Below, one piece after another: positions 1 through 55,635 of a stretch of DNA of 64,000 nucleotides; the first letter of the stretch is position 1, and each line of letters opens with the position of its first letter. The stretch lies in contig JAQPZY010001685.1 of assembly GCA_029931535.1 (NCBI GenBank), positions 6,431,001-6,495,000 on the forward strand. The letters run 5' to 3'. The notes beneath the pieces were generated by a model. That model searched no databases, was not told the origin of the DNA, and saw only the letters and a program-made list of their open reading frames with translations. The position numbers and the translations under genes are program-made. Origin of the DNA: Margaritifera margaritifera. Lineage: Eukaryota; Mollusca; Bivalvia; Unionida; Margaritiferidae.

Positions 1-685
1 AACAATCTATCAGATTCCATAGTTTTTATTCAAGTTTGATCATGACTTCCTTTGATGAAGGGTGCATGTGCTTATTTATTAAAGTCACCACGAAAGGCCA
101 ACTTTGGAGGAGCAAACAAAGGCCTGTTTGTTAATCGGCAACATTAAGTCATGAATCTAAAAAAGGCAAAGCACAGATTTTCTGATAAGACATGACTTCC
201 AAATTTATAAAATTTGTGTATAAAAACCCACATCTTGAAAGAAACATATATATGACTCTTTTAGTTTGGCTATATAATATAAACAAATTACTTTGTAAAA
301 CAGAGGCAAGTATTTAAATGCATGTACTTGAAGAAAGCAGGAAAAAAGACCCAGATGACAGTACAGTGCTAACTAAGTGGATGTCATAAGTTTTGGAAGA
401 TGTAAAGGGCAGTGGAGAATAAATCAAAATAATTCAAACAGTGTAAATTTTAACATATTTTCTTTCATAGTGTCAGATTTAAAAGTTTAAGCAGCATTTG
501 CATGCAGTAGAAAATTGACAGACCTAATTGGTTTTGATTAAAAATAAACAAATATTTCCCTGATTAATCATAATTTTTACCTACAGGCTAGACTGGGCTA
601 AACTCACATTTGCTGTAGGTGAAAATATTTCATTTACTTGGGTCTTGCCCTTCATCTTGTTTCAAAATTCTCAAACGCTGTTATA
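1..685. other. AT-rich flank without recognised features
   Basis: No exon, RNA gene or repeat recognised. It belongs either to the LONP1 intron before window exon 1 or to an intergenic region. Confidence 0.6.
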
Positions 686-1336
686 ATGTAATTTATTCTT
701 CAAATACATTACCCAATCATAATACCTCAGGAGTACATCCACTACCTTTCAAATCCAGCGCTCCCAAGCTTGTTTTTAGCACCAAAAAGTGATAAAGTTG
801 TCTGCTTATTTGATGGAAGTAGGACAAGTATGATCTTCCCTTGATTAGAGGAATTGGCACCAAATGCCATCTGTACTTCAGTTACTACTTCTGCTCATAG
901 TATGAAGCATGCTCTTTTACGAGGCCTCACAAAATTAATTTTGTGCATTTCCACCATTTGAGCGATTCTGTAGAGTTTTCCCACAGCAAGGAAGTATACT
1001 CAACTATATTTCTGTCTCCTTCTCGCTCAGTTTCTATCATTGACAAATTATTCACACAGCATTCATCTAACTTTGTCTTATGATATACATGTCAATACCT
1101 TAGTGAATACCTGCCCTAGGGTCTATAGTGCTTCTGTTCAGTTTGGTACTTGATACATTTTTCTGTCAGGTAACTGTTATTGCATTTTGTAGGAAATTTG
1201 TTAATGCAATTGTCATGGGCAGTTTTATTATCATTACATTCCTTCACAGTAAGTTCAGCGTAACTTTTGACTGATTTCATCAGTATATGCCTTTCTTTTG
1301 CTCTCAATAATTACAGGTGTTAACACAATGGGTAGG

Positions 1337-1584
1337 TTTTTTGGTTTTGTGGGGTTTAACGCCATTTTTCAGCACATGATAGGCTATACATGGCAGCCAG
1401 TATAATTTGGTGGAGGAAGAACCAGAAAGACCCCAGTAAGAACCACTGATCCACAGAAAGCTCCTGGCAAACTTTCTCATATACCCACATTGGTTGAGCC
1501 AAGACTCGAATTCGCACAGACAGAGGTGAGATGTATGTGATCTGTAAAGGGAAGTGCCTTCGACCACTCGGCCACCTGTGGCCC
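1337..1584 (-). mobile_element. SINE-A copy 1 with perfect TSD, nested in DIRS 1
   Basis: Minus-strand order: tRNA-like head (ggccgagtggtcgaaggc), B-box-like gaattcgagtcttgg region, body with aagtttgccaggag, and tail gctgaaaaatggcgttaaac. Perfect 13-bp target duplication cacaatgggtagg at 1324-1336 and 1585-1597. The SINE therefore arrived after DIRS 1. Confidence 0.93.
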
Positions 1585-1679
1585 CACAATGGGTAGGACA
1601 CATTGCATGGATTGCAAGCAGTTTAAGATGGTGGAAGATAACTATGCTACCTATATAAATTGTATTGTGTTCCATTCAG

Positions 1680-1890
1680 GCAATACCTGCAACATAAGCA
1701 GACACTGGTCAGAAAGTGTATGAGCAGCCATCTTGGCCAAACAGATAACTAGGTCATATGAGACAGCAAAGAAATGCACAAGCAGCTATGTGGACACACT
1801 TAGCATTGCAGCTGATGCCACATCAGTTGATAACTTCTGTTAGTGGAGACTTTGAAGGCAGAAAGATGTGGGCCCTTCTTACAGGTAAAA
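1680..1890 (+). other. Extra gag-like fragment in DIRS 1
   Basis: Resembles 40680-40790 of DIRS 3 (agcaaagaaatgcacaagca, gcagctgatgccacatcagt, ggcagaaagatgtgg). The corresponding part of the main DIRS 1 gag lies further on at 2340-2430, so this is a second, misplaced copy. Confidence 0.55.
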
Positions 1891-1897
1891 TTGTCAC

Positions 1898-2122
1898 ATA
1901 GTGTGTAGCTGTCTACTTCCACACTCTGAGTTCATAAAGCACGTAGTGTGTAGCTCTGAACTTCCACACTCTGAGTTCATAAAGCACGTAGTGTATAGCT
2001 CTGAACTTCCACACTCTGAGTTCATAAAGCATGTAGTGTGTAGCTCTGAACTTCCACACTCTGAGTTCATAAAGCACGTAGTGTGTAGCTCTGAACTTCC
2101 ACACTTTGAGTTCATAAAGCAG
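1898..2122. repeat. 45-bp tandem repeat, five copies
   Basis: Units of agttcataaagcacgtagtg, tgtagctctgaacttccaca and ctctg. Open in three frames on both strands because the period is a multiple of 3 (LPHSEFIKHVVCSSE), but no start context or homology supports a gene. Lies between the two gag fragments of DIRS 1. Confidence 0.93.
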
Positions 2123-2184
2123 GACGCGTACCAGACTATGCCTGTATATATTGTCTGCTTTATTTTCATCTTGCAGATTTAGAC

Positions 2185-3930
2185 CATGGACAAGACCAAG
2201 TGTAAGCTATGTAAACAGTGGAAACACAGGAATGACAAGCATCCTACATGTGCAGCCTGCGCTGGTTGCCAATCAAAAAATACATGTTAGATATGTGCCT
2301 TGCGGACCAAGAGTCAGTGGGCCACAGTACTGGGGGCATAAAAGGGGAAAGCACAGAAGCACACCTTGAGGGACGAGGACACCATCAGTATACTTGCTGA
2401 CGCTACTTCCATAAATGATTTATATTTTCGATGAGTATCACAAGGGTCATCAATCACGAATTGATCGAAGCTATCATGGTCAGCTACAGCTCTGGCTCCA
2501 CCCTCACAACCTCATCAGGTCAAACCTTTCATGGCAGAACCAGTAGGCCTGTTACATCATGGGTTCGACGGTCTATTACCTTTATCCACCTCAGCTACTG
2601 TCTCACACTTCAGAAATACTGACCGGTTATGTGGATTTAATAGCCCTTAACCAGTCCCAAGATATCAAGCTGGGCAACGTCATGCTAGCTAAAATGGCCC
2701 TGCTCCATCATGACCAGACTCTGCCATATAATTCAGATCGCTACAGGTCACAACCACAGTCAATCGTACGTTGTAAGCCAAAAGACGGAAGGTCTTTGTC
2801 CAGCTTGCCTACCCTATGCCATTCAGGCACTCTCATGGATCAGCATACTGCCAGAAGTCTCTTAGTGCACCCAGTACCCAGTTTAGTGCCATAGTACACA
2901 CGGGATGTGGATTCACTTTGGTCCCAAGCCTTGGTCACTCAAAGGGACCAATTACTTAGAGATTATTTGGAAGGGACGGTTTCCCAATCAGGATGATTTG
3001 CGAGCATGGTGAGCCACCCCCTTAGACATTCTTCTCCAGCTATATCGCCAATGGCACAGGAGGCGCGGGGATAAACACATTCATCCAGAAACAATGATAT
3101 ATACTCCCAAGCACCATCATCCTTGTTAGATCTCACCATGATGAGAGAAGACTCTGCATTCTGGGCTTCAATCGAGGAGGTCTTCTGTTTGCTACCACCA
3201 GAGTTCTGTCCTCCTCCTTATCCTCCTTCGTCATCAACAGCCTGGGCTAAAGTTCTGGCATCTATTTACTAACCAAGAAGGATGAACTGGCGTTACAATT
3301 ACTTCCACAGTCAGGTCGAGTTGCTGACCTTTTGGGCTGCTTACATAGGAAATTACAGGATCCTAGTGTCAACCGACTCTTTTTCTCAAAGCAATGCTTG
3401 CCATTAAACTTTACTAGAAGGTTCTTTAAGACCCACACTCCAGTTTTTCATATGAACACCCCAGCGGTAGGTCAAGACATTGCAATACTAGGGATGGCAA
3501 GACCCTACACAGGACGCATGGACTGGAAATCTTTCAGCGATATACATTAGTTGGTGCAGAATGTCGTGGCTATGGGTTCTGTGCTGGACTTGGTATCAAT
3601 GGCTATTTTCCAGCAAGATGAACACAGTTTATCATCTTCCACCCCGATTCCCATAGGACATGTGTGGGAGTCTGTTTAGAGAATGGCCTGCAACTTAAAC
3701 AGAGCTGCACAGCACACCGAGGCCAATGCCGTAACAGCAGCAACAAACTTACAGTTGGCATAAAGAGATGTAGTACTCTCCACCTCCACCTTTCTTAAAG
3801 TCCACCATAAAGCCAAGTTATGCTTGCAACCATTATCATCTGATCTCCTCTTCAGTGGTCATGCCAGAGAAATATAGAAACAAAGAGATCAACATCCCTC
3901 ACCCATAGGCTAAGCCATAGAGGAGGGATT
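2185..3930 (+). pseudogene. DIRS 1 gag relic
   Basis: Starts MDKTKCKLCKQWKHRND, KHPTCAACAGCQSKNTC: a Cys/His-rich zinc-binding head typical of DIRS gag. The frame stops right after at 2288 and continues in pieces, including EEVFCLLPPEFCPPP (about 3175-3220), shared with DIRS 3. Several stops, for example at 3270 and 3548. Gag would form the particle of the element. Confidence 0.72.
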
Positions 3931-4319
3931 TTGAGGGAAATCAAAAAGATCAGAAGGACTTCCCTAGAACACAACAGACAAGGAAACAGCCCAACCAATC
4001 CTACAATCATAGATGGCCATAGTTCTCCAGAACGAAAGTGGACAAAAGGCAGAGAGAAGGCAATTGTTTTCGTCCTTGTTTCTCTTCACGCAAGCCTTCC
4101 AATAGCAAGAAATGACATCATTCTCATGCTGCCTTTGTCAGATATCCTGGTGGGGAGAAGGCTGCTATTTGTCACTGCCAAATGGGAAAGTATTTGCCAT
4201 GATGATCAATGGACCCGACAAGTGGTATCAGAGGGCATCACATTCAGCGCGCCTCCTCCATTGTTCAGGATCCCATTAGCTACAAACATCCGCAATGACT
4301 CATTCAGGGCGGACACTTA

Positions 4320-5000
4320 GCAGCGAGAAATCAACAACCTTCTCTTGAAAAGGGCAGTAGAAATTGTTCACAATGTAAACTCAGCAGGTTTTTATTCAAG
4401 ACTGTTCCTGGTCCCAAAGGTCAATGGCACTCTTCAACCAGTCATAGACCTAAGCACCCTCAATCATTTCATTTGCCCCCCATGGTTCAAAATGGAAATG
4501 TCAAGATGGGTTTTAAATGCTGTTCATTAGATAGACGCCACAATCAGTGTGGACCTGCAAGATGCGTATCTTTATGTCCCCATTCACAAAGCTTCCAGGA
4601 AGTTCCTGCAGTTCGTTTACAAGGACACCGTTTACCAGTTCAGAGCACTCCTGTTCAGGTTCAACATCAGTCCCAGGGTTTTCACATGTCTGATTAACAA
4701 AGTAATGGCCCATTTCAGGACCACCTTCACGGCGGCAACATCAATCTACCTGGACAACATTCTGCAAAAATATCAGGTGAGTTATATTTTGGAGCAAGAC
4801 ATAATATCCCTTGTTACTCTCCTTCTCAGCCTTGGATTCCTTGTCAACATGGAAATATCCGACTTCATACCAACTCAGCATTTTGTCCGTATAGGTATGG
4901 AGCTCAAAACAGGTAAACAGAGTATGCCTCCCTCAAGAATAGGCAGTGAAAATCAGTACAATGGTCGCTTCAGGACAGTCTCTCAGCCCAAGAATTCCTT
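4320..5000 (+). pseudogene. DIRS 1 reverse transcriptase relic
   Basis: Reads AGFYSRLFLVPKVNGTLQPV, IDLSTLNHF, FKMEM, then after a stop at 4528 ISVDLQDAYLYVPIHKASRK, FLQFVYKD and YQFRALLFRFNISPRVFTCL. These are RT blocks 1-4 of DIRS/LTR-type enzymes; VDLQDAY carries the first catalytic Asp. The YxDD box region has decayed to IYLDNIL. Not functional. Confidence 0.88.
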
Positions 5001-5179
5001 CGCCTACTGGCATTGCTCAATGTGGCAGTGGACCTCATCGTCCTAGGTCGCCTTTTTATGAGACCATTACAGATGATTCTATTGTCCTAATGGAGGCTGA
5101 GACTTTGACCCTTGGACCAACCTATACCATCTCAACATATACGAGGCTTCATCTCAGAAGATGGGACAGCCTCAATTGG

Positions 5180-5600
5180 CTCACGTTGGGTGTTCCCTTG
5201 CAGGTACAATCTCAAGAAATCATGGCTTGTATGGATGCGAGCGTGGAAGGCTGGAGTGCACACCTCCTCCCATCATTCCAGGAGTCCAGTAGAGTGTGGC
5301 CCACTCAGGATTGTCTTTTGCATATCAACATCCTCGAGATGAAAGCCGTACTGAAAGCATTTCATTGGTGGCAGGAGGAGCTACATGGAAAGGGCATTCT
5401 TATTCTGTCTGAAAACTCCAGACCTTTGCATTCCTGTTTGGGATTTTTTAAGGTGGTGTCTTCAACAACAAATCCAGGTATAAGTTCATCATATTCCAAA
5501 CTGACTAAATGTATTAGTAGACTTGTTGTTCCGGAAGAATCATCTAATACAAACGGAAGGGTCTCTTCATCCCTCGGTTTTCACTCACATATGTTCTCGC
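5180..5600 (+). pseudogene. DIRS 1 RNase H relic
   Basis: ACMDASVEGWSAHL and LHINILEMKAVLKAFHWWQE match the RNase H DAS..GWGAHL and HINxLExxAV motifs. The expected later SDN motif appears as LSENSR, a missing Asp. It follows the RT and is in the same element. Confidence 0.82.
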
Positions 5601-5601
5601 A

Positions 5602-7020
5602 GTGATCGACCAATGGTGGATCTATTTGCAACAAGGTGGAATGCAAAACTCACAACCTTTGTCTCACCAGTCCCGGGTCCAAAGGCCTGGGCAACCCTCC
5701 AACACCTCTGGTTCTGAAGGTGATACAGAAAGCAGGAGAATCAGAGTGTTGCCTCATCCTGATTGCTCCACTCAAGTGAGAGAAATCGTGGATCAACGAC
5801 CTAATAAATCTAGCAGCGGAAATCTCCAGGAAAATAGAGATATTTCCTCATCTGCTCAAGCAACCATGATAGCAGGCATTTCATCCCAATCCAGAGTTTT
5901 TGAACCTGTGCATCTGGTTCATATTAAACAAGCCCTCAAGAACAAACAGTTCTCTCAAAAAGTGGTGGAGAGAATCGCTCAAGTGAAACGACCCTCCATT
6001 TTGAAAGCATATGAAGGAAAATGGAGAATTTTCACACAATGGTGCAAGTAAGAACACATTGTGCCACTGAATGCATCAATATCTCAAATAGCTAACTTCC
6101 TACTTTGACTGTTTGATGAGAAGCAGGTAGAAATTACTCTGAAAAAGGCTACAGCTTCATGATCTCTGACATGCTGCAACATCATGGATGAGAGGATATT
6201 GGACAAAACAAAGACCTAGATTTCACATGTCCAAAGGCATTGGCTCTGTGTCCAAAGTGGAATCTATCATGGGTGCTAATCTGGCTGAACAAGACCCCGT
6301 TTGAACTGCTCTTGAGGGCTTCATTGATTTACCTCTCATAAAAGACCTGCTTCCAACTCACACTAGAGATGGCAGGCAGAATCAGCAAAATACATACTTT
6401 ATCAGTTGATCTTAACTAATTGCAGTTCAGTCAGGATGGGTCAGTGTCACTCATGATGACCCCTGCTTTCATTGCCAAGAACACGCTCCTGATCATGGGG
6501 AATCAGGCTTTCATGGTAAATCCCGTCTACTCTGGACACATCATCTCAAGGTCATCTACAGGACCCAGTGAGAGCTCATGTGGTATCTGAAAAGAACCTG
6601 AGCGGTGGGTTGAGGGGGATCTTGCCTCTTTTTACCTCTCAAAGTGGGAAAGGATGTGACGTATCAACACAGGCACTGTTGTCCTTGATAAAATGGGTTA
6701 TCCACTTTGTAACCCAAGATCAAATGAACTTGTTATGCATCTCAGCTAATGAAGTTAGGCAAGTTGCAACAAACATTGCATTAAAGCAAAACTGTTCCCT
6801 AGCTGACATTATACAAGCCGTGGGATGGAGTTCAGAGTCAACTTTCTCCAGCTTTTACCTCAGAGATCTTTCATCCCAAAGGGCTCAGCTAGACCTGGTG
6901 GGACCAATTGCCGTGGCGCAACAGGTTACCTTCCCAGGTTGTTCAGCAGTTTCCTATAGACGCGGCTTCACGACTTCCACTGGATTTGCGTGGGGGGGGG
7001 GCGAAATATTTTCCTTTTAG
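5602..7020 (+). pseudogene. DIRS 1 tyrosine recombinase relic
   Basis: 5602-6051 ends with a core-binding segment (VKRPSILKAYEGKWRIFTQW, then ISQIANFLL after a stop). 6568-7020 holds the catalytic C-terminal half: NEVRQVATNIALKQNCSLAD, IIQAVGWSSESTFSSFYLRD. The HxxR box reads NEVR, so the His is lost; the Tyr in FYLRD is kept. 6060-6560 is out of frame. DIRS elements use this enzyme in place of a DDE integrase. Confidence 0.88.
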
Positions 7021-7738
7021 AAGCCACGCCCCAGCATATGGAATCACTTTCCAGCTGGGTTATCTATCGAGAAGCTGCCCCACATACCTTAGGGGACTGG
7101 AGATTGTCTCTCAGGGGTAAGAGGATGTAACTCCCTCCACCTCTTACCTATTCTCCTAAGGTATCATGATTGGGTAACGTATTTGAAGAAGAACCTATTT
7201 TTTCTAGTAAAATATGTTTCTTGTATAATACCTACCCAATTATAATACACTTACACCCTCCCAGCCTCCCCACAATTACATCTAAATAGAGAGCATGCAC
7301 TCCACTCCAGTAGTTACTGAAGTCTATCTAACTGCAACCTATGTGGGCAGATAACTTTTAGCTTCTTAGCTAAAACGTTTTAACCTGAGAGGGCTGGATT
7401 TGCGAGGTAGTAGTTCTCCTAAGGTGTTATGATAGGTAAGTATTATTGAAGAAATACATTTTACTAGAAAAATTTTGTTTCTTGTTATTCTCTAGCCATG
7501 GTCTGTAAAAAGGTGCATAGTTTTAAATTGGATAACCCATACATCCCATGTTTTATTTCTGTTTAACAACTTCTGACTATTGAAATCCAATTCAGGACAA
7601 GATTTATATCAGCATTATCTTGGTAAAATTCTTGCTTAACTGTTGGATCATTATTCTTAGTGGGATACAGAGCATTTAGGGAACATTTTGAGTAATGTAA
7701 GGATATTAAATACTCAGATTATTATCCCCATGCTTGTA

Positions 7739-7987
7739 TGGGGGGCCCCGGGGGGGGGGGGGGCCGAGTGATCTATGATCACTGCGTATTCACATCTGTC
7801 AGCGTGGATTTGAGTCTCAGGCTTGGCCAATGTGTTATGTGAGAAAGCTTGCCAGTAGCTTCCCGTAGGTTGGTGGTTCTTCCCGGGATTTTCCTTGGTT
7901 CTTCCTTCACCAGATATACTGATCGTCATATATAGCTTATCAAGTGCTGAAAAATGGTGTTAAACTCATAAAACCAAACCAAACCCT
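7739..7987 (+). mobile_element. SINE-A copy 2
   Basis: Forward copy. The head carries a run of about 16 G, then ggccgagtgatc (A box), gatttgagtctcagg (B-box region), gtgagaaagcttgccagtag, and the tail gctgaaaaatggtgttaaac with ccaaacc repeats. 8-bp flanks tgcttgta at 7731-7738 and 7988-7995 are a probable target duplication. Confidence 0.88.
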
Positions 7988-7995
7988 TGCTTGTA

Positions 7996-8345
7996 CAGAA
8001 TATATTGTGGTACTCTCCATTCATCTGTCCATAGCTCCATCTCCTGAACTGCAGGGTGGAAATTCACCAAAATTTGTACATTGGTTGCCTATGTTGTAAC
8101 CAACTGTGAGAGGGATATGATTTTTGGGCCTCACCCATGGAGTTCCTGGGAGAGGGTCACGGATCAAATATACACAAATCGCAATTTCAATAATATTTTT
8201 TAATATTTCTTTACCAGACTCTATACATGCAGTCATATCAGTGGATACTATGCGCTACAGATTTTTGGTAATGACCCCTGGGTCATGGGCTGATAGAGGG
8301 GATATGTAATAAAAAGTGTTGGGATTTGCCATGGTGAACCATGGA
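7996..8345. repeat. R3 interspersed repeat, copy 1
   Basis: Clearest copy of the family also at 19430-19905 and 46005-46380. Landmarks: tctgtccatagctccatctc, gtggaaattcaccaaaattt, gttgtaaccaactgtgag, ttcctgggagagggtca, ttttttaatatttctttacc, gacccctgggtcatgggct and gggatttgccatgg. No coding capacity; origin unknown. Confidence 0.8.
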
Positions 8346-8355
8346 AGTAGTTTTA

Positions 8356-8362
8356 ATTGTTG

Positions 8363-8393
<31 letters not shown>

Positions 8394-8400
8394 TTATTAG
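8356..8400. repeat. (ATT)n microsatellite upstream of exon 1
   Basis: An imperfect trinucleotide tract of tta/att units about 45 bp long ends roughly 50 bp before the exon 1 acceptor. Confidence 0.85.
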
Positions 8401-8450
8401 TAGTAGTTCTTTGCAGTTCATTAATATAAAAGCAAATATTTCACATGCAG

Positions 8451-54119
<45,669 letters not shown>

Positions 54120-54207
54120 GTAAGATGGACATTCTTACTTACATTTTAGCATAAATAATTAAATGATCCCTTAAAATAACAATGACCTGGAGTTTATATG
54201 AATCATT

Positions 54208-54888
54208 CTTCTTTTTGAGGCATTCATTATGACAAAGCTTCTTTATGAGGTATTCATTATGACCAAGCTTTTTTATGAGGTATTCATTATGACAAACCAT
54301 CTTTATAAGGTATTCATTATGAGAAAGCTTTTTTATCAGGCAAGGTATTCAATATGACCAAGCTTTTTTATGAGGCATTCATTATGACCAAGCTTTGTTA
54401 TGAGGCATTCATTATGACCAAGCTTTGTTATGAGGCATTCATTATGACCAAGCTTTGTTATGAGGCATTCATTATGACCAAGCTTTGTTATGAGGCATTC
54501 ATTATGACCAAGCTTCTTTATGAGGCATTCATTTTGAGAAAGCTTCTTTATGAGGTATTCATTATGAGAAAGCTTTTTTATGAGGTATTCATTATGAGAA
54601 AGCTTTTTTATGAGGTATTCATTATGAGAAAGCTTCTTTATGAGGCATTCATTATGAGAAAGCTTTTTTATGAGGCATTCATTATGACCAAGCTTCTTTA
54701 TGAGGTATTATTCATTATGAGAAAGCTTCTTTATGAGGTATTCATTATGAGAAAGCTTTTTTTATGAGGTATTCATTATGAGAAGGCTTTTTTATGAGGC
54801 ATTCATTATGACTATGCTTTTTTATGAGGCATTCATTATGAGAAAGCTTTTTTATGAGGCATTCATTATGACTAAGCTTCTTTATGAG
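54208..54888. repeat. 30-bp minisatellite, first segment
   Basis: About 22 copies of a unit containing aagcttctttatgaggcatt and cattatgacc; main variants are gagaaagcttttt and ggtattc. Unit length 30 keeps a forward frame open (MTKLCYEAFI repeats), not a gene. It starts about 90 bp after exon 13. Confidence 0.93.
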
Positions 54889-55067
54889 GTGGAAACCATG
54901 GTAGCTCAGTTGGCAGAGCATCAGACTCATAATCCAAGGGTCGCAGGTTCAATACCCAACCAGACTAGCCCGGGTCAGCTGCCTTGGAAAGACACTTAGC
55001 TCCCATTTCCTCAGCATGATATAGACAATAATGTGTTAAAAGTGCCCTTATACCAACAAAACAAACA
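54889..55067 (+). mobile_element. SINE-B: tRNA-derived, inserted in the 30-bp array
   Basis: The head reads tagctcagttggcagagcat (A box), an anticodon-arm region with actcataatc, and caggttcaatacc (B box), like a Met- or Lys-type tRNA. The body follows with gccttggaaagacacttagc and tcccatttcctcagc, and the tail is caacaaaacaaaca. The 10-bp flank tctttatgag occurs at 54879-54888 and 55068-55077, although the array itself contains this string. The unrelated body argues against a functional tRNA gene. Confidence 0.85.
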
Positions 55068-55077
55068 TCTTTATGAG

Positions 55078-55303
55078 TCATTCATTATGACAAAGCTTTT
55101 TTTGAGGCATTCATTATGACAAAACTTCATTATGGGTTGCTCAGTAGGACAAAGCTTCTTTATGGGGTGTTCAGTATGACAAAGCTTCTTTTTGAGGCAT
55201 TCATTATGACAAAGCTTCTTTATGGGGTGTTCAATATGACAAAGCTTCTTTTTGAGGCATTCAGTAATACAAAGCTTTTTTTTATCAGGCATTCATTATG
55301 ACA
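55078..55303. repeat. 30-bp minisatellite, second segment
   Basis: Seven to eight more units after the SINE, with forms not seen in the first segment (tatggggtgttcagtatgac). Both segments were one array before the insertion. Confidence 0.88.
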
Positions 55304-55635
55304 TAGTGCTATATTTTTCCAGTGAAAAGACCAGGAAGTCAGCCTTGTATATTTTTTGAAAAGACGAGGATGGGCTTATTCTCAGATATGGCATTGTCAT
55401 CTTAGAGTCAATCAGCAAATATTAGGTGTATCACACTTTACTGTTCCTTATGTTGGTGGCAATTATAGCAAAGCAAAAGCCATTCCTTTAAAATGCAATA
55501 TTTACCTTTTATATGGAATATCTTCATCATAAAAACATACAGAGAGCACATACTTTTTTATTTAAAGAAAAATCCTTTTAAGTTCCAATGCAAGGTCAGG
55601 AAAGTAGTGTCTGATCATTGTATATAGTACTAAAA

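Larger units (their letters stand above)
686..7490 (+). mobile_element. DIRS-type retrotransposon 1, near full length
   Basis: Left terminus (attcttcaaatacattaccc, aatcataatacctcaggag, ctacctttcaaatcc) is the reverse complement of the right terminus (ggatttgcgaggtagtagtt, ctcctaaggtgttatgatag, gaagaaatacatttta) at 7405-7470; similarity extends to about 920 and back to 7280. An internal complementary region at 7140-7265 repeats both tips (ctcctaaggtatcatgattg, then taatacctacccaattataa). In between, in order: gag, reverse transcriptase, RNase H and tyrosine recombinase on the plus strand, all with stops or frameshifts. No methyltransferase domain seen. A SINE and a 45-bp array lie inside. Order and termini define a DIRS1-group element. 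Confidence 0.88.

Noticed and set aside
4320..7020. Endogenous retrovirus
   Set aside because: Inverted termini, internal complementary region and a tyrosine recombinase identify a DIRS element. There are no LTRs, DDE integrase, protease or envelope.
1..8450. Upstream LONP1 exons (presequence, N-domain)
   Set aside because: I looked for the conserved segment that precedes AALTAAEPDELQ and found none; DIRS 1 and repeats fill this region, so these exons must be further upstream.
54354..54767. Frame with MTKLCYEAFI repeats
   Set aside because: 30-bp array artefact in intron 13, without homology.
54889..54965. Functional tRNA gene
   Set aside because: A and B boxes are good, but stem pairing looks imperfect, and a SINE body and tail with flanking repeats follow.
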